Source: JAAYAY01 sp964429355 | GTDB taxonomy: Bacteria; Planctomycetota; Planctomycetia; Pirellulales; Thermoguttaceae | Direction of reading: 5' to 3' | Length of the DNA stretch: 49,281 nt | Assembly: GCA_964429355.1 (NCBI GenBank) | Contig: CAYSCH010000016.1 | Span: 1 to 49,281, forward strand | Part shown: positions 9,601-17,386 of the stretch, in pieces | How positions within the stretch are numbered: position 1 is the stretch's first letter | Layout: each line of letters starts with the position of its first letter | Translations under genes and position numbers: made by a program | The notes under the pieces: generated by a model | Told to the model about the DNA's origin: nothing | What the model saw: the letters and a program-made list of their open reading frames with translations, nothing else | Database searches by the model: none

Positions 9601-9745
9601 GGGGAGCCGAAGCGTACTGGCGCGACGGGCTCTTGAACTGTTGGGCGATGGTGGCCGAGTCCTGCGCGGCTACGGGGGACAGGAATGGTGAAGCGAGCAC
9701 GACGGCGAGTATTACGGCAAGACGGAGTGGTGTTGACGTGAACAT
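6653..9745 (-). CDS. Secreted GH106-like glycoside hydrolase (putative alpha-L-rhamnosidase)
   Basis: This is a 1030-residue protein. An N-terminal signal peptide (residues 1-27, hydrophobic core VILAVVLAS, cleavage near VAA/QD) predicts export. The mature N-terminus carries the GH106-type hallmarks 'APLWVWNDMLTEQQI' (47-61) and 'IWIYDENSYPSGFAGG' (111-126). A TIM-barrel-like region follows, and C-terminal beta-sandwich modules contain 'WELDVTDHIQQGKNTIEV', typical of galactose-binding-like folds. GH106 enzymes remove terminal alpha-L-rhamnose from plant or algal glycans, but many planctomycetal homologues are uncharacterised, so the substrate is inferred. The ATG at 9745 is preceded by GAAGGG at a good distance and lies 12 bases after the stop of the URO-D gene, so the two form an operon. 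Confidence 0.82.
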   Translation of the reverse strand: MFTSTPLRLAVILAVVLASPFLSPVAAQDSATIAQQFKSPSRQYASAPLWVWNDMLTEQQIVSTLEDLAGQKVKQAFVHPRPGLMTPYLSADWFRLWKVALREAERLDMNIWIYDENSYPSGFAGGIVSEAMPEARGKRLDIQQVAEAPAASENLIALFRIDGEKYENLTARVKTGEQLPKGPYLVCSYSLSPTGGWFGGRFYVDLLHPGVTEKFIDVTMEAYRRQIGDQFGKRMPGWFTDEPHLAPAGGFHWTPGLPELFEKRWGYSLVENLPSLVRPVGDWKRVRHNYYQLLLEQFIERWAKPCHDYCEKHGIEFTGHYWEHGWPDAGHGGDNMAMYAWHQRPSIDTLMNDYQEGPNAQFGNVRAVLELASVANQMGCQRTLCEAYGAGGWDLRFEDMKRIGDWLYVLGVNTLDEHLSYITIRGARKRDHPQSFSYHEPWWDSYHVMAEYFTRLSLVMSQGKQINEILVLEPTTSAWMIQGDAQKLGPLGERFQKLVTDLAKAQVEFDLGCEDIIGRHGSVEGDRFVVGQRSYHTVVLPPDTDNLQSKTLELLSAYCRGGGRLLCCGPMPARVDGSQSTAPESLTGQPGLKTFEAADLAGVLRDLGGKDFQVTQNDGDQGILFHHRRTVDDGQFVLLVNTSIESPCGGSIQTHAGSIQQWNLHTAAASSYSVRKDGAVSHADFALPPCGSLLLFLSDQGAGSEKSGAPKSSPVIPSPDSLAIRRLDPNVLTLDYVDLEVGGQSHKNIYAFKAAQTIFQKHALPDGNPWSSAVQFGDELITKTFPADSGFSASYRFTIEGSVHESLEIVIERPDLYTITCNDQPVEAAKDAWWLDKAFGRIDLGKVAKVGENVVAIAASPLTIWHELEPAYVIGDFAVEPAESGFVIKPAKPLELGSWKAQGMPLYSHSVSYSQQFDVAQVDGKFVVNLPKWYGSVAKVVVNGKPAGHIAFQPWELDVTDHIQQGKNTIEVVVIGTLKNMLGPHHAGEMVGRAWPNAFQQGPETGPPAGSAYHTLDYGLFEPFTLQQAK

Positions 9746-9757
9746 GATGTACCCTTC

Positions 9758-10921
9758 TCAATAAAAGCCGAATTCGTAGGCGGCGTCGTAGAGGGCCAGG
9801 ACGTTTTCGGGGGGAACTCCTGCCTGAATATTGTGGACATTGTTGAACACGTAGCCGCCGCCAGGCATGAAGGCCTGCAGATTGCGCCGCACATCGTCGC
9901 GAATCTTGTCGGGGGTGGCCGTTGGAAGAACGTGCTGGGCATCGATCGCCCCGCCCCAGAAGGTGAGCTGACGGCCGAAGCGGGCCTTCAGATCGCGAGG
10001 CTCCATGCCCTTGGCACTGATCTGGACCGGGTTGAGGATATCGACGCCGTTATCGATCAGGTCCGGGATATATTCGGTGCAGGCTCCGCAGGTGTGGTAC
10101 CAGATCTTGGCGTTGGTCCGCGAGCGGATGTACTGGACGAGCTGTTTCTGGCGAGGTTTGACCACCTCGCGGTAGAAGGCCGGGCGGAAGAGAGGTCCCG
10201 TCTGGCCAGCCAGATCGTCGCCGATCATGATCACGTCGACCAGATCGCCCACCTCGTCGAGAAACAGCCGGAACCAGTCCATCCAGAACTTGAGGGTCTG
10301 GTCGAGCAAGGCGGTGCAGAACTCGGGCTGACTGACCATGTCCATGAACCAGTTTTCCAGGCCGCGGAGATACCAGCAGGTCTCGTAGACCACTCCGGAG
10401 ATGCCGCTGACGACCGCAAAGGGAGTGTTCTCGCGCAAGTCGACGGCCCGTTGCCGCAGACCTTTAAAGCGGCTGGGATCGTCGCCCTTGGGGAAGGGAT
10501 ACCGGCGGATGTCGTCGGTGGTGGCATGGGCCAGGGGGTGGTAGCTGATATCCATGTAGAGCGGCTGGTCGGAAGGCATCGACCAGGTCACGCCGAACTC
10601 GTCCGTCAAGTCATACCAGGTCCGTCCGTTGCGTTCCCCCGTGAGGATCCGACCGTCAAAGCTTTCGGCCGCTCCGGCTGCGATATAGCGGGTGTCGACG
10701 TGGAGTCGCTGGAGGAGGGCCTCGCAGGGTTTGGCCAGTTGCTGGACGGCGTCCATGATGACCAGCTCGTCGGCGATTCCAAGGTGATCGAGCAGGGCCT
10801 GGTAGGCGAATTTGTGAATGCCCGTCTGGTTGCCGCCCAGGTCGATGGGCACACGATCGGGCTGTTGGTGATCGAGCGCGGCGAGCAGGCGCTCTCGCGA
10901 TGTCATGGTCTGGTGACCCAT
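9758..10921 (-). CDS. Uroporphyrinogen decarboxylase-superfamily protein (MtaA/CmuA-like)
   Basis: This 387-residue protein of the URO-D superfamily opens with 'MTSRERLLAALDHQQPDRVP', the usual start of this group. It carries a HTCGAC segment (276-281) that resembles the zinc-binding His-x-Cys of methyltransferase members such as MtaA and CmuA. It is therefore more likely a methyl- or corrinoid-linked transferase, or an uncharacterised relative, than the haem-pathway HemE. Its gene immediately precedes the GH106-like gene on the same strand. That pairing hints at processing of methylated sugars from glycans, but no corrinoid protein gene is nearby. The ATG at 10921 is used; an in-frame ATG at codon 6 matches the family start equally well. 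Confidence 0.85.
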   Translation of the reverse strand: MGHQTMTSRERLLAALDHQQPDRVPIDLGGNQTGIHKFAYQALLDHLGIADELVIMDAVQQLAKPCEALLQRLHVDTRYIAAGAAESFDGRILTGERNGRTWYDLTDEFGVTWSMPSDQPLYMDISYHPLAHATTDDIRRYPFPKGDDPSRFKGLRQRAVDLRENTPFAVVSGISGVVYETCWYLRGLENWFMDMVSQPEFCTALLDQTLKFWMDWFRLFLDEVGDLVDVIMIGDDLAGQTGPLFRPAFYREVVKPRQKQLVQYIRSRTNAKIWYHTCGACTEYIPDLIDNGVDILNPVQISAKGMEPRDLKARFGRQLTFWGGAIDAQHVLPTATPDKIRDDVRRNLQAFMPGGGYVFNNVHNIQAGVPPENVLALYDAAYEFGFY

Positions 10922-11421
10922 CTTGGTACCAAGCAGTGAATGGTTTTCGCTTTGCCGGGCCTTACTTCGCGACGGCCCACGGTCTTGGGGAGTGAGGGCG
11001 TCAAGACGGGTTCAGCAAATAACGGTCCGGTGCTTGTGAGGGGAACATCAGGTTGGAGTGTGATGGCTTCAATTGGCATCGTGACAGTTATTGCCTGAGC
11101 GATCCTGATCCGTTTCTCAACCGCCCCGCAGATCCTCTTCTGTGGCCCCATTGGACCAATTCCTGCAGCGAGGTGCAAGCTGCGGCGAAGACAAAGTGCC
11201 CCCCCAAGTGATTGGCAGCGGAGGCCGTGTGGGAGAGGAGAGGGCGAGGGGGGCGAGCCAGAAATCAGTCGGTCCATGGGTGGTGCCCCACAAACCGGCC
11301 CTTCGCTGCGATCAGGGACGTGCCAACCAGGTGGGAATGCGCCCTTGAGTCGTTGATCAAGAGGCCCTGACAAGACGCAGGAGGCTCCTGTGGGCATGGA
11401 TGGACGCAATCGGCGGTTCTG
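10922..11421. other. 500-base intergenic region, no gene recognised
   Basis: This lies between the start of the URO-D gene and the end of ygfZ, both on the minus strand, and should hold the promoter of the URO-D/GH106 operon. I could not identify a convincing -35/-10 pair. It contains a purine-rich tract near 11230-11260 and a short inverted repeat CAGGAG-G-CTCCTG at 11378-11390. Open frames here have no recognisable product. Confidence 0.5.
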
Positions 11422-12465
11422 TCAGCAGCTCCAAGGACTGCTGCCATCGACTTCCGTTTGCCAGGCGGTGGGAAGGGTCTCGGCCTGTCCGAGGGAGCTT
11501 TCCAGCAGTGTCCCTGGGTCGGCCCACTGGCGCCGAACATAGGCCAACCCGACCGGACAGGCGAGTTCCGGCCAGTAGCCCATCGACGTGGTTGCCCCCA
11601 CCGGCTTGCCCTGGACCGTGAGACTGGCCGAGGCGACAGGCTCGCCGGCAGGAAAGCGGACCACCACCAACCGCCTGTTCACGTGGCCGAGCGATTCCAG
11701 GCGAGCCACCGTTTCCTGCCCGAGGTAGCAGCCCTTGGAAAACGAGATCGCCTGGTCGTCTCTTCCGATTTCCTGCGGGAAGTTATCGGAGGAAACGTCG
11801 ACCCCGTCCAACGGCCAGCCCCATTGGATTCTCGCCGACTCAAATGCGGCGCGAACGCACGTCTTCACCTCCTGCTGGATCAGCCGGGCAACAAATCGAG
11901 CCTGTTCCCGTGTGGCCACGAGGAGGAAGCCGGTGGGGCCGGCCATATCGACGCGGCAGACTTTCAGTGTGGCCTTTTCCAGTATGACATTGGCGTGTTC
12001 ACCCAGCCCCTGAGGCACCGGGATGCCAAGGTTCTCCAGGGCGATTTCCGCCGTTCGGCCGCCGAGATACCAGAAAGCCGACTGAACCGACCGGTCGGCC
12101 ACCTGCACGTCTTCGCGAATGACGTATTTGGCGAAGTGGCCGGCGAGCGACTCAGCCCGTGGCGCGGCCGTAAGGAACGAAGTGGAATCTTCGTCGGCAA
12201 GGATCAAGCCATGCGTCAGGACATGCCCTTTGGGGTCGGTGAAGAAAGTCTCGCGTCCGTGGCCAGGCTGGAGGTCGTCGAGGCGATTGGTGCCTAGCGA
12301 ATTTACCAGTCTCGTACGATCGGCACCGGTCAGTTGGATATGGGACCAACCGGGAAGCTCCAGGCTTCCGGCCCGATCGCGAATCGCCTCGTAATCTTCG
12401 CGCCACCAGATGGGTTTCACGACGTTGCGGTCTCCTTGCCATTGGGCAGTCTTTTCATCTGTCAT
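11422..12465 (-). CDS. ygfZ: YgfZ/GcvT-like folate-binding Fe-S cluster maintenance protein
   Basis: This 347-residue protein carries the diagnostic 'KGCYLGQE' (244-251) followed by 'TVARLESLGHVNRRL'. The N-terminal half matches the GcvT aminomethyltransferase fold ('RAGSLELPGW', 'GADRTRLVNSLGTNRLDDL'). YgfZ proteins bind folate and assist biogenesis or repair of certain [4Fe-4S] enzymes, with the motif cysteine (246) essential. The ATG at 12465 ('MTDEKTAQ') is the right start; the open frame continues 370 codons upstream to 13575, but that part overlaps the opposite-strand CsgG/WD40 gene and is not protein-like. Other Fe-S genes occur nearby: an A-type carrier at 17 kb and nuoI at 20.5 kb. 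Confidence 0.9.
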   Translation of the reverse strand: MTDEKTAQWQGDRNVVKPIWWREDYEAIRDRAGSLELPGWSHIQLTGADRTRLVNSLGTNRLDDLQPGHGRETFFTDPKGHVLTHGLILADEDSTSFLTAAPRAESLAGHFAKYVIREDVQVADRSVQSAFWYLGGRTAEIALENLGIPVPQGLGEHANVILEKATLKVCRVDMAGPTGFLLVATREQARFVARLIQQEVKTCVRAAFESARIQWGWPLDGVDVSSDNFPQEIGRDDQAISFSKGCYLGQETVARLESLGHVNRRLVVVRFPAGEPVASASLTVQGKPVGATTSMGYWPELACPVGLAYVRRQWADPGTLLESSLGQAETLPTAWQTEVDGSSPWSC

Positions 12466-12602
12466 TATTGCGCGGGCAGCTACCCCGCTATCAGGCGACC
12501 GATAGCATCTTCGCTCCGGCAGGGTGGCACGAACGCAGATTCCCCCCCAAAGTAATGTCTCATGTCGCCATCGGACTGCAGGTCCTGCTATCACGTTGGA
12601 GA

Positions 12603-12620
12603 GGAATTCCCCAGAATTCC
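12603..12620. promoter_or_regulatory. Inverted repeat in the ygfZ / CsgG-WD40 divergent region
   Basis: GGAATTC, four bases and GAATTCC form a perfect 7-bp dyad between two divergent genes. The 315-base interval 12466-12780 otherwise shows no clear gene. The dyad could bind a dimeric regulator; this is positional inference only. Confidence 0.3.
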
Positions 12621-12737
12621 CGGGAAAAACGAATTTGGCTGCCAAGGTTTTGCGTCGCCATGAATCCAACATGGAGTACTCGCAATTCGCCAGTTGCGGA
12701 GGGCGGAGTTGTTTTGTATTCGTAGAGGACACTGCCA

Positions 12738-12770
12738 CCGATGAGTATGTCTCCGCATCGGGGCTTTTTT
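12738..12770 (+). terminator. Terminator-like hairpin in the leader of the CsgG/WD40 gene
   Basis: CCGATG (12738-12743) pairs with CATCGG (12756-12761), then GGC and six Ts at 12765-12770. The ATG of the next gene is at 12781, so the hairpin and T tract lie in its leader. No Shine-Dalgarno sequence is visible between them. It may attenuate the gene or end a short upstream transcript. Confidence 0.4.
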
Positions 12771-12780
12771 CCACTTGATC

Positions 12781-15700
12781 ATGAAGTCCACCACGATGCC
12801 ACTGGACCGAACACCGAAACGGCTGGTCGTCTCTGTTGGACGGTTTCTCCTTCTCCTGGGATTGATGGGTCTGTCGTGGCAGGTCTGCGGAGGGCGAGAG
12901 GCGTCCACGAATCCTCGTTGCGCCTGGATCGCCGTATCGGAGGGACCTGTTCTGGCACTGGCGGAAACCAGGATCCTGGCAGGAACGCGAGCGATATGGC
13001 TCGAACGGGTGGAAATCGACCGGCTGCTTGCAGAGAGAAAGCTGCAAGAGGTCTTTGGGGCGGAAGCCGTGTCGGAGCGGATTGGCCTGGGAAAAGTGTT
13101 GAAGGCCGACGTACTGGTGCTCGCACGGATAGGAAGGCGCGAGGAGCAGTCGTTCGCCGAGCTGGTGGTCGCCGAAACCGGGGGCGGCATGCGGATTCTG
13201 AGCCGGCAAATCCCGCTCAGCGACGACGCGGAGGCCGACGCGGCGAAGTTGTGCGAGCTTGTAGGCGTCGGGTTGAAGAAACACGGCGAAACGATTCGCG
13301 AGGTGTATGCTGTTTCGCCGTTCCTCTGCCAGGAACTTGGATACGAGCATGATCATCTGCGATCCGCGTACCCCAGACTGCTCGAAGAACTGCTTCTTGC
13401 CCAGTCCGGCGTGCTCGTGGTGGAGTTGAAGGAAGCTGAGGCCATTGCCAAGGAATATGCGCTCGCGGATCCGGAGGGGAGACCAGCGCGGAGGCTGCCG
13501 ATTTACGTCCTGGGAGAATTCCGCCATGAGGGGCGAGAAGAACCGCCGCGAGTCCAGATCACGATCAGGACTCAACGGGGCGAACAGGTGCTGGAGGAGT
13601 CAAGCCATCTGGTCTTGCCGGCGAGTGTGCCGGACCTGTTCCGCGAAATTACCGCCCGATGGCATGAGAGCCGAGGCGGCGTGCCAATGGAGCCGGACGT
13701 GGCAGCCGAAGTTCGTACCTTGGCCAGTCGCGTGGAGGAGTTGTCTCGATTGGGGCAGTGGCGCGACGTGCTGGATCTCAGCGAAGCGACGCTGCTCCTT
13801 GCGCCGGATCAGCTCGACTTGCGGTACAAGGCCATCCGCGCAGCCCGGCTGGAACTCCGGGGGGTGCCGGTGGAAGGGAGTGACGCCTGCGAGAAGCGGG
13901 TATCGCTCGGCGCTCGCGCGCTCGAGCACGCCAAGATGGTCACCAACGCGGGAATTCCGGAACCGGACCTCTTTGCCCAGGCATTCTATTTCGCGCAGAC
14001 AATCTATGGACGATGGGATCCTCCAGTTCACCCAGCTCACATCCCTTGGGGACTTCATGAGTGGGAGCGGGTTTCCGAAGAGTTTGTTGAACCCCTCACG
14101 AACCTGGCAATATCAGAAAGACAGGTGTCGCGGCAGTTGGCCGACCGCTACGCGGAGCTGGAAAACTGGTACATGTGGGAGCAATGCATCCTGCACGCCA
14201 CCGACTGGAAGCTTCCCCAGCAGCGTTATGCCGATCGGGCCGCTGCGGTTCTTCAACACCAGCAGAAACTGCCCGAGAAGACGATCAAGAACGTGTGCCG
14301 ACCTGGCCGGTTGTCGGTCGAGGGTGACCAGATTCTCGCGACGCTCGCCGAGTCGCCGCAGGCCAGTGCGGCTGTCCGTGCTGCCGTGCAGAAACTCCTG
14401 GACGAGAGGGAGCGTTACAGACGGTCTTTCCCCGAACGCCCGCCCTCCGGCCCGGCCTCTTCGGATCCCCCGGTGGTGTCTGAAGGCACTGCCGACCGCA
14501 CGACGCTGACCTTCCGGCCGATCGAACTTGAGTGTCCGGATTTCTTTTTTGGCAGGAGGGAGAAGCTCCAGCCCGATTTCTGGCAAGCACTGCCAGGAGA
14601 CATCGATCTGCTCGCAGAATCGCAGCTTCGGGTGCTGTTGCTCAAGCAGCGCGGACTCGTCAGACCGATTGGTTTGGCGAGTCGCGACCGAGTGGTTCAT
14701 CGAATCTCGTACCCCAGCTACGACGGGAAGTACGTGTGGATCGCGCGGAACGACGCCGTCTTCGTTCTGGATCCTGTCAGCGAAAGAGTCTGGCCGATCG
14801 ACACAGGCGACGGCCTGCCAGATCTCAGAATGGACCCCGACCAGAAAGCCTCGTCCATGCTGCGACTGAGGGTTGTGGGGATAAGCCCCGGGAAGGCGTT
14901 GGCCGTGGGATTCAACGGCCGGACCTGGTATGCGATGATCGACTTTGACCCCTTTGACCCTCAGGGTGAGCATAAGGTCGACATTCTGCACGAAGCGCGC
15001 GAGTCTTCCGACCACCGAGACACCCAGGGCGCCTGCAATTACCTGAGCCCGCAAGCGGCGTTCCTTCCGGGAAATCTGCATTTCTTGAGGCGGGAGAATT
15101 CCGGTTCCGACGCGTCGGGCTGCATCCTCGTAGGCCGGCAAAGCGGATGCGGCCATTTCGTGTCGTACCCGGCGATTTTCGATCTGGATTCGAGAACGGT
15201 CCGGATTTCTCGGGAACCGATGCCGGTACTTCCTGACGGGTACTTCTACTTCTTCCTTAAGTCGGAACAAGGCAAGTTTGATCTGGCGATACGTGAGCCC
15301 CCGGACGGTGCGGTTCGCACGATCCTGCCGAATGTCTCTCCGGGACACGTGGTCGTCGAGGGGGACGAAGTCCACATTGCCGGCCGGGAGTGGTGGAAGG
15401 GGAGCGTGTCGGGAAAGAATCTCCAGTCGTGCGGGCCGGTTCCCTGGAAATACACCGGTCTCTCCGGGCCGGACCCGTCCAAGACGGACTCCATGGAAAT
15501 CCGATTCGCCAGATACAGCAATCATTACGGCCCGTGCGTCAGGCTCTACCATCCCAAACATGGCTCGCGAATCCTGCAAGTGCTGCTGGACGGTTCGGGT
15601 CTCTCGTATGAGAAGGCGATCACTAAACCGGATGTACCGGATAGGCTCCAGAGGGATGAGCCGGTGCACCGGACGGGGATTCTGGCCTGTTACCGGCCTC

Positions 15701-16650
15701 CGGAGAAGCCGGAGATCCTCTGGGAAGGAGGCTCCCGCGACTGCCGCGACCTCGTCTTCACACCCGATGGGAAACACATTCTTACGGCCCGGCGCACACC
15801 CGGCCAAGGACTGAGACTCTGGGAGGCATCGACTGGGCGACTGGTCGCCGACCTCCTTGAAGGAGAGCCGGGAGTAGGCCGGATCGCGATGAGCCACTGC
15901 GGGAAGTACTTGGCCACGGGGAGCGATGACGGCTCGGTCATGGTGTGGTCCACCAGCCAGTGGACGCCGATCCATCATCTGGAAGGGCACCGGGGAGAGA
16001 TCACGAGCCTGGCTTTTTCCTGGGATGAACGGCGGATTGCGGCAAGCAGCCAAGACCGTGAGGTGCGCATTTGGGAGGTTGCCACCGATCGCGAGCTTGT
16101 TCGGATTGCCGACAAGGCAACGCCGGTTGGTTGGATCGGCTTCACCTCCGACGACACGCGGCTGATCACATCCCGCCAAGATGGAGTTGTGGAATACTGG
16201 TCTTCCCATGACGGAACCTTCCTGTCCTCAGTGGAATCGATCAACTGGATCGGCGGATTCACCGCGGACCGCAAGTTGCTGGCGGTGGCCAACAACCTGG
16301 AGCACAGCCTGATTGTCTGGGACACAGAAGCGGAGGCGGCTGAGAGATTGCCGTTTCGGGCGGCCTTTGTGCCGCACGCCCTTTCGCAAGACGGGCGCCG
16401 AATGGTGTTCAGCCGTCAACTCAAGACTGCCCATGAACAAGGTGTGGAGATCTACCGCGTTTGGGTATGGGATTTCCCCGAAAAGAAAGAGGTATTCGCG
16501 TATTCCGGGTCTCTGGCGTACAAGCAGTTTCGGTTCTCTCCCGACGGAAACACCCTTTTCGTCCTCGGGGAAAGCCAGCCTCCGTGGCGATTCGGGCTTC
16601 CTGCAAGTGAGGAACCTTCCGGAACGAGTGAGCCACCGTCCGCACCATGA
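12781..16650 (+). CDS. Exported CsgG-like / WD40-repeat protein
   Basis: This is a 1289-residue protein. Residues 1-38 include a basic N-terminus and a hydrophobic core (VGRFLLLLGLMGLSWQVC), so it is exported or membrane-anchored; the cysteine is not in a standard lipobox. The early region, with 'WLERVEIDRLLAERKLQE' and 'LKADVLVLARI', resembles the CsgG-like domain found in outer-membrane and cell-surface proteins. A helical middle follows. From about residue 985 to 1210 there are WD40-type blades ('LATGSDDGSVMVWS', 'IAASSQDREVRIWEV'), forming a beta-propeller for protein contacts. A TTG at 12775 is in frame, but the ATG at 12781 gives a better signal peptide. Its role is unknown; a periplasmic or envelope scaffold is the simplest reading. 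Confidence 0.75.
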   Translation: MKSTTMPLDRTPKRLVVSVGRFLLLLGLMGLSWQVCGGREASTNPRCAWIAVSEGPVLALAETRILAGTRAIWLERVEIDRLLAERKLQEVFGAEAVSERIGLGKVLKADVLVLARIGRREEQSFAELVVAETGGGMRILSRQIPLSDDAEADAAKLCELVGVGLKKHGETIREVYAVSPFLCQELGYEHDHLRSAYPRLLEELLLAQSGVLVVELKEAEAIAKEYALADPEGRPARRLPIYVLGEFRHEGREEPPRVQITIRTQRGEQVLEESSHLVLPASVPDLFREITARWHESRGGVPMEPDVAAEVRTLASRVEELSRLGQWRDVLDLSEATLLLAPDQLDLRYKAIRAARLELRGVPVEGSDACEKRVSLGARALEHAKMVTNAGIPEPDLFAQAFYFAQTIYGRWDPPVHPAHIPWGLHEWERVSEEFVEPLTNLAISERQVSRQLADRYAELENWYMWEQCILHATDWKLPQQRYADRAAAVLQHQQKLPEKTIKNVCRPGRLSVEGDQILATLAESPQASAAVRAAVQKLLDERERYRRSFPERPPSGPASSDPPVVSEGTADRTTLTFRPIELECPDFFFGRREKLQPDFWQALPGDIDLLAESQLRVLLLKQRGLVRPIGLASRDRVVHRISYPSYDGKYVWIARNDAVFVLDPVSERVWPIDTGDGLPDLRMDPDQKASSMLRLRVVGISPGKALAVGFNGRTWYAMIDFDPFDPQGEHKVDILHEARESSDHRDTQGACNYLSPQAAFLPGNLHFLRRENSGSDASGCILVGRQSGCGHFVSYPAIFDLDSRTVRISREPMPVLPDGYFYFFLKSEQGKFDLAIREPPDGAVRTILPNVSPGHVVVEGDEVHIAGREWWKGSVSGKNLQSCGPVPWKYTGLSGPDPSKTDSMEIRFARYSNHYGPCVRLYHPKHGSRILQVLLDGSGLSYEKAITKPDVPDRLQRDEPVHRTGILACYRPPEKPEILWEGGSRDCRDLVFTPDGKHILTARRTPGQGLRLWEASTGRLVADLLEGEPGVGRIAMSHCGKYLATGSDDGSVMVWSTSQWTPIHHLEGHRGEITSLAFSWDERRIAASSQDREVRIWEVATDRELVRIADKATPVGWIGFTSDDTRLITSRQDGVVEYWSSHDGTFLSSVESINWIGGFTADRKLLAVANNLEHSLIVWDTEAEAAERLPFRAAFVPHALSQDGRRMVFSRQLKTAHEQGVEIYRVWVWDFPEKKEVFAYSGSLAYKQFRFSPDGNTLFVLGESQPPWRFGLPASEEPSGTSEPPSAP

Positions 16651-17037
16651 GTCGGCCGTTCTGGTCCTGGTGTAGCGGGAGCCGGAAAGGAGCTTCGCCC
16701 GGCGAAGAGTCTTTCCCATCGGTTCAGTCAGCGGGTGTTCTGTTGCCTGGCTCGAAAGATGCCTGACGGGCATGGAGCTGTTCGGCTTAAGGTGTTTATA
16801 CAGAACGACTTCGGGTTCGCCAGGCGTGCCGAAGCGGGGATGGGAACGGCTCGGACCGCATCGGGCCTCCGGTTCGTGGGGAGAAGGCCAGCTTCCCATG
16901 TTGTTGCCAATTCGTACGATTCTTATGCGGTGCTGGCGGGTTTCGCACCGTGCCTCCCTGACCTACCGGCCGGGCTCTACCGGCAACGATACAATCCCCT
17001 GGAACCGAGAACGAAGATCGAGTTGAGGAATAGGACG
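16651..17037. other. 387-base intergenic region before the A-type Fe-S carrier
   Basis: The frame of the following gene stays open back to 16735, but that part lacks a protein-like composition. A small GC hairpin (CTTCGCC / GGCGAAG, 16693-16707) sits 43 bases after the CsgG/WD40 stop and is followed by a short T-rich stretch, so it may be a weak terminator. No convincing promoter was recognised. Confidence 0.4.
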
Positions 17038-17370
17038 ATGGAATTGAAACTGACTGAGAGAGCCGCGGGCGAAGTCAAGCGAATCATCACCGAGAAGAAA
17101 CTTCCCGAAACGGCGGCTCTTCGCGTTGCTGTTGCGGCCGGCGGGTGCAGCGGCTACGAGTACCGGCTCGAATTCGAAGAGGATCCGAGTGACGAGCAGG
17201 ATCTTGTCCAGGAGATCCGCGGTGTGCGGGTAGCAGTCGATCGCAAGAGCGCCGCGATCCTCGGCGGCACGGAGATTGACTTCAAGGAAGACCTGATGAG
17301 CCGGAGCTTCGTCTTCAGGAATCCTCTGGCAGTCCGCACCTGCGGCTGTGGGAACTCCTTCCAGGCGTAG
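17038..17370 (+). CDS. A-type Fe-S cluster carrier (HesB/IscA/ErpA family)
   Basis: This 110-residue protein matches the HesB/IscA/ErpA family over its full length. It has the three conserved cysteines: one in 'GGCSGYEY' and two in the C-terminal 'RTCGCGNSF'. These ligate iron or a [2Fe-2S]/[4Fe-4S] cluster, which A-type carriers pass to apo-enzymes. The ATG at 17038, preceded by an AGGA close to the start, gives the family-length protein 'MELKLTERAAGEVKRI'. Whether it is functionally ErpA, IscA or SufA cannot be decided, because no isc or suf operon is present. Likely clients in the window include NuoI and the ferrochelatase. Confidence 0.92.
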   Translation: MELKLTERAAGEVKRIITEKKLPETAALRVAVAAGGCSGYEYRLEFEEDPSDEQDLVQEIRGVRVAVDRKSAAILGGTEIDFKEDLMSRSFVFRNPLAVRTCGCGNSFQA

Positions 17371-17386
17371 GGAGATTCGGTGCCCG

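Noticed and set aside
7751..9691. 646-codon plus-strand open frame
   Set aside because: It is the antisense shadow of the GH106-like gene in GC-rich DNA; no recognisable domain.
9758..10921. Assignment of the URO-D protein as HemE in a haem cluster with hemH
   Set aside because: It lies 11 kb from hemH, is coupled to a glycosidase gene and has a methyltransferase-like HTCGAC motif.
10903..11409. 168-codon minus-strand open frame in the intergenic region
   Set aside because: No domain, no start signal, and it overlaps the start of the URO-D gene.
12466..13575. Minus-strand N-terminal extension of ygfZ
   Set aside because: It overlaps the opposite-strand CsgG/WD40 gene, is not protein-like, and the YgfZ fold starts at 12465.
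14113..16209. 698-codon minus-strand open frame
   Set aside because: Antisense to the CsgG/WD40 gene; no domain recognised.
16735..17037. N-terminal extension of the A-type Fe-S carrier
   Set aside because: The family starts at the ATG at 17038; the upstream 101 codons lack conserved sequence.
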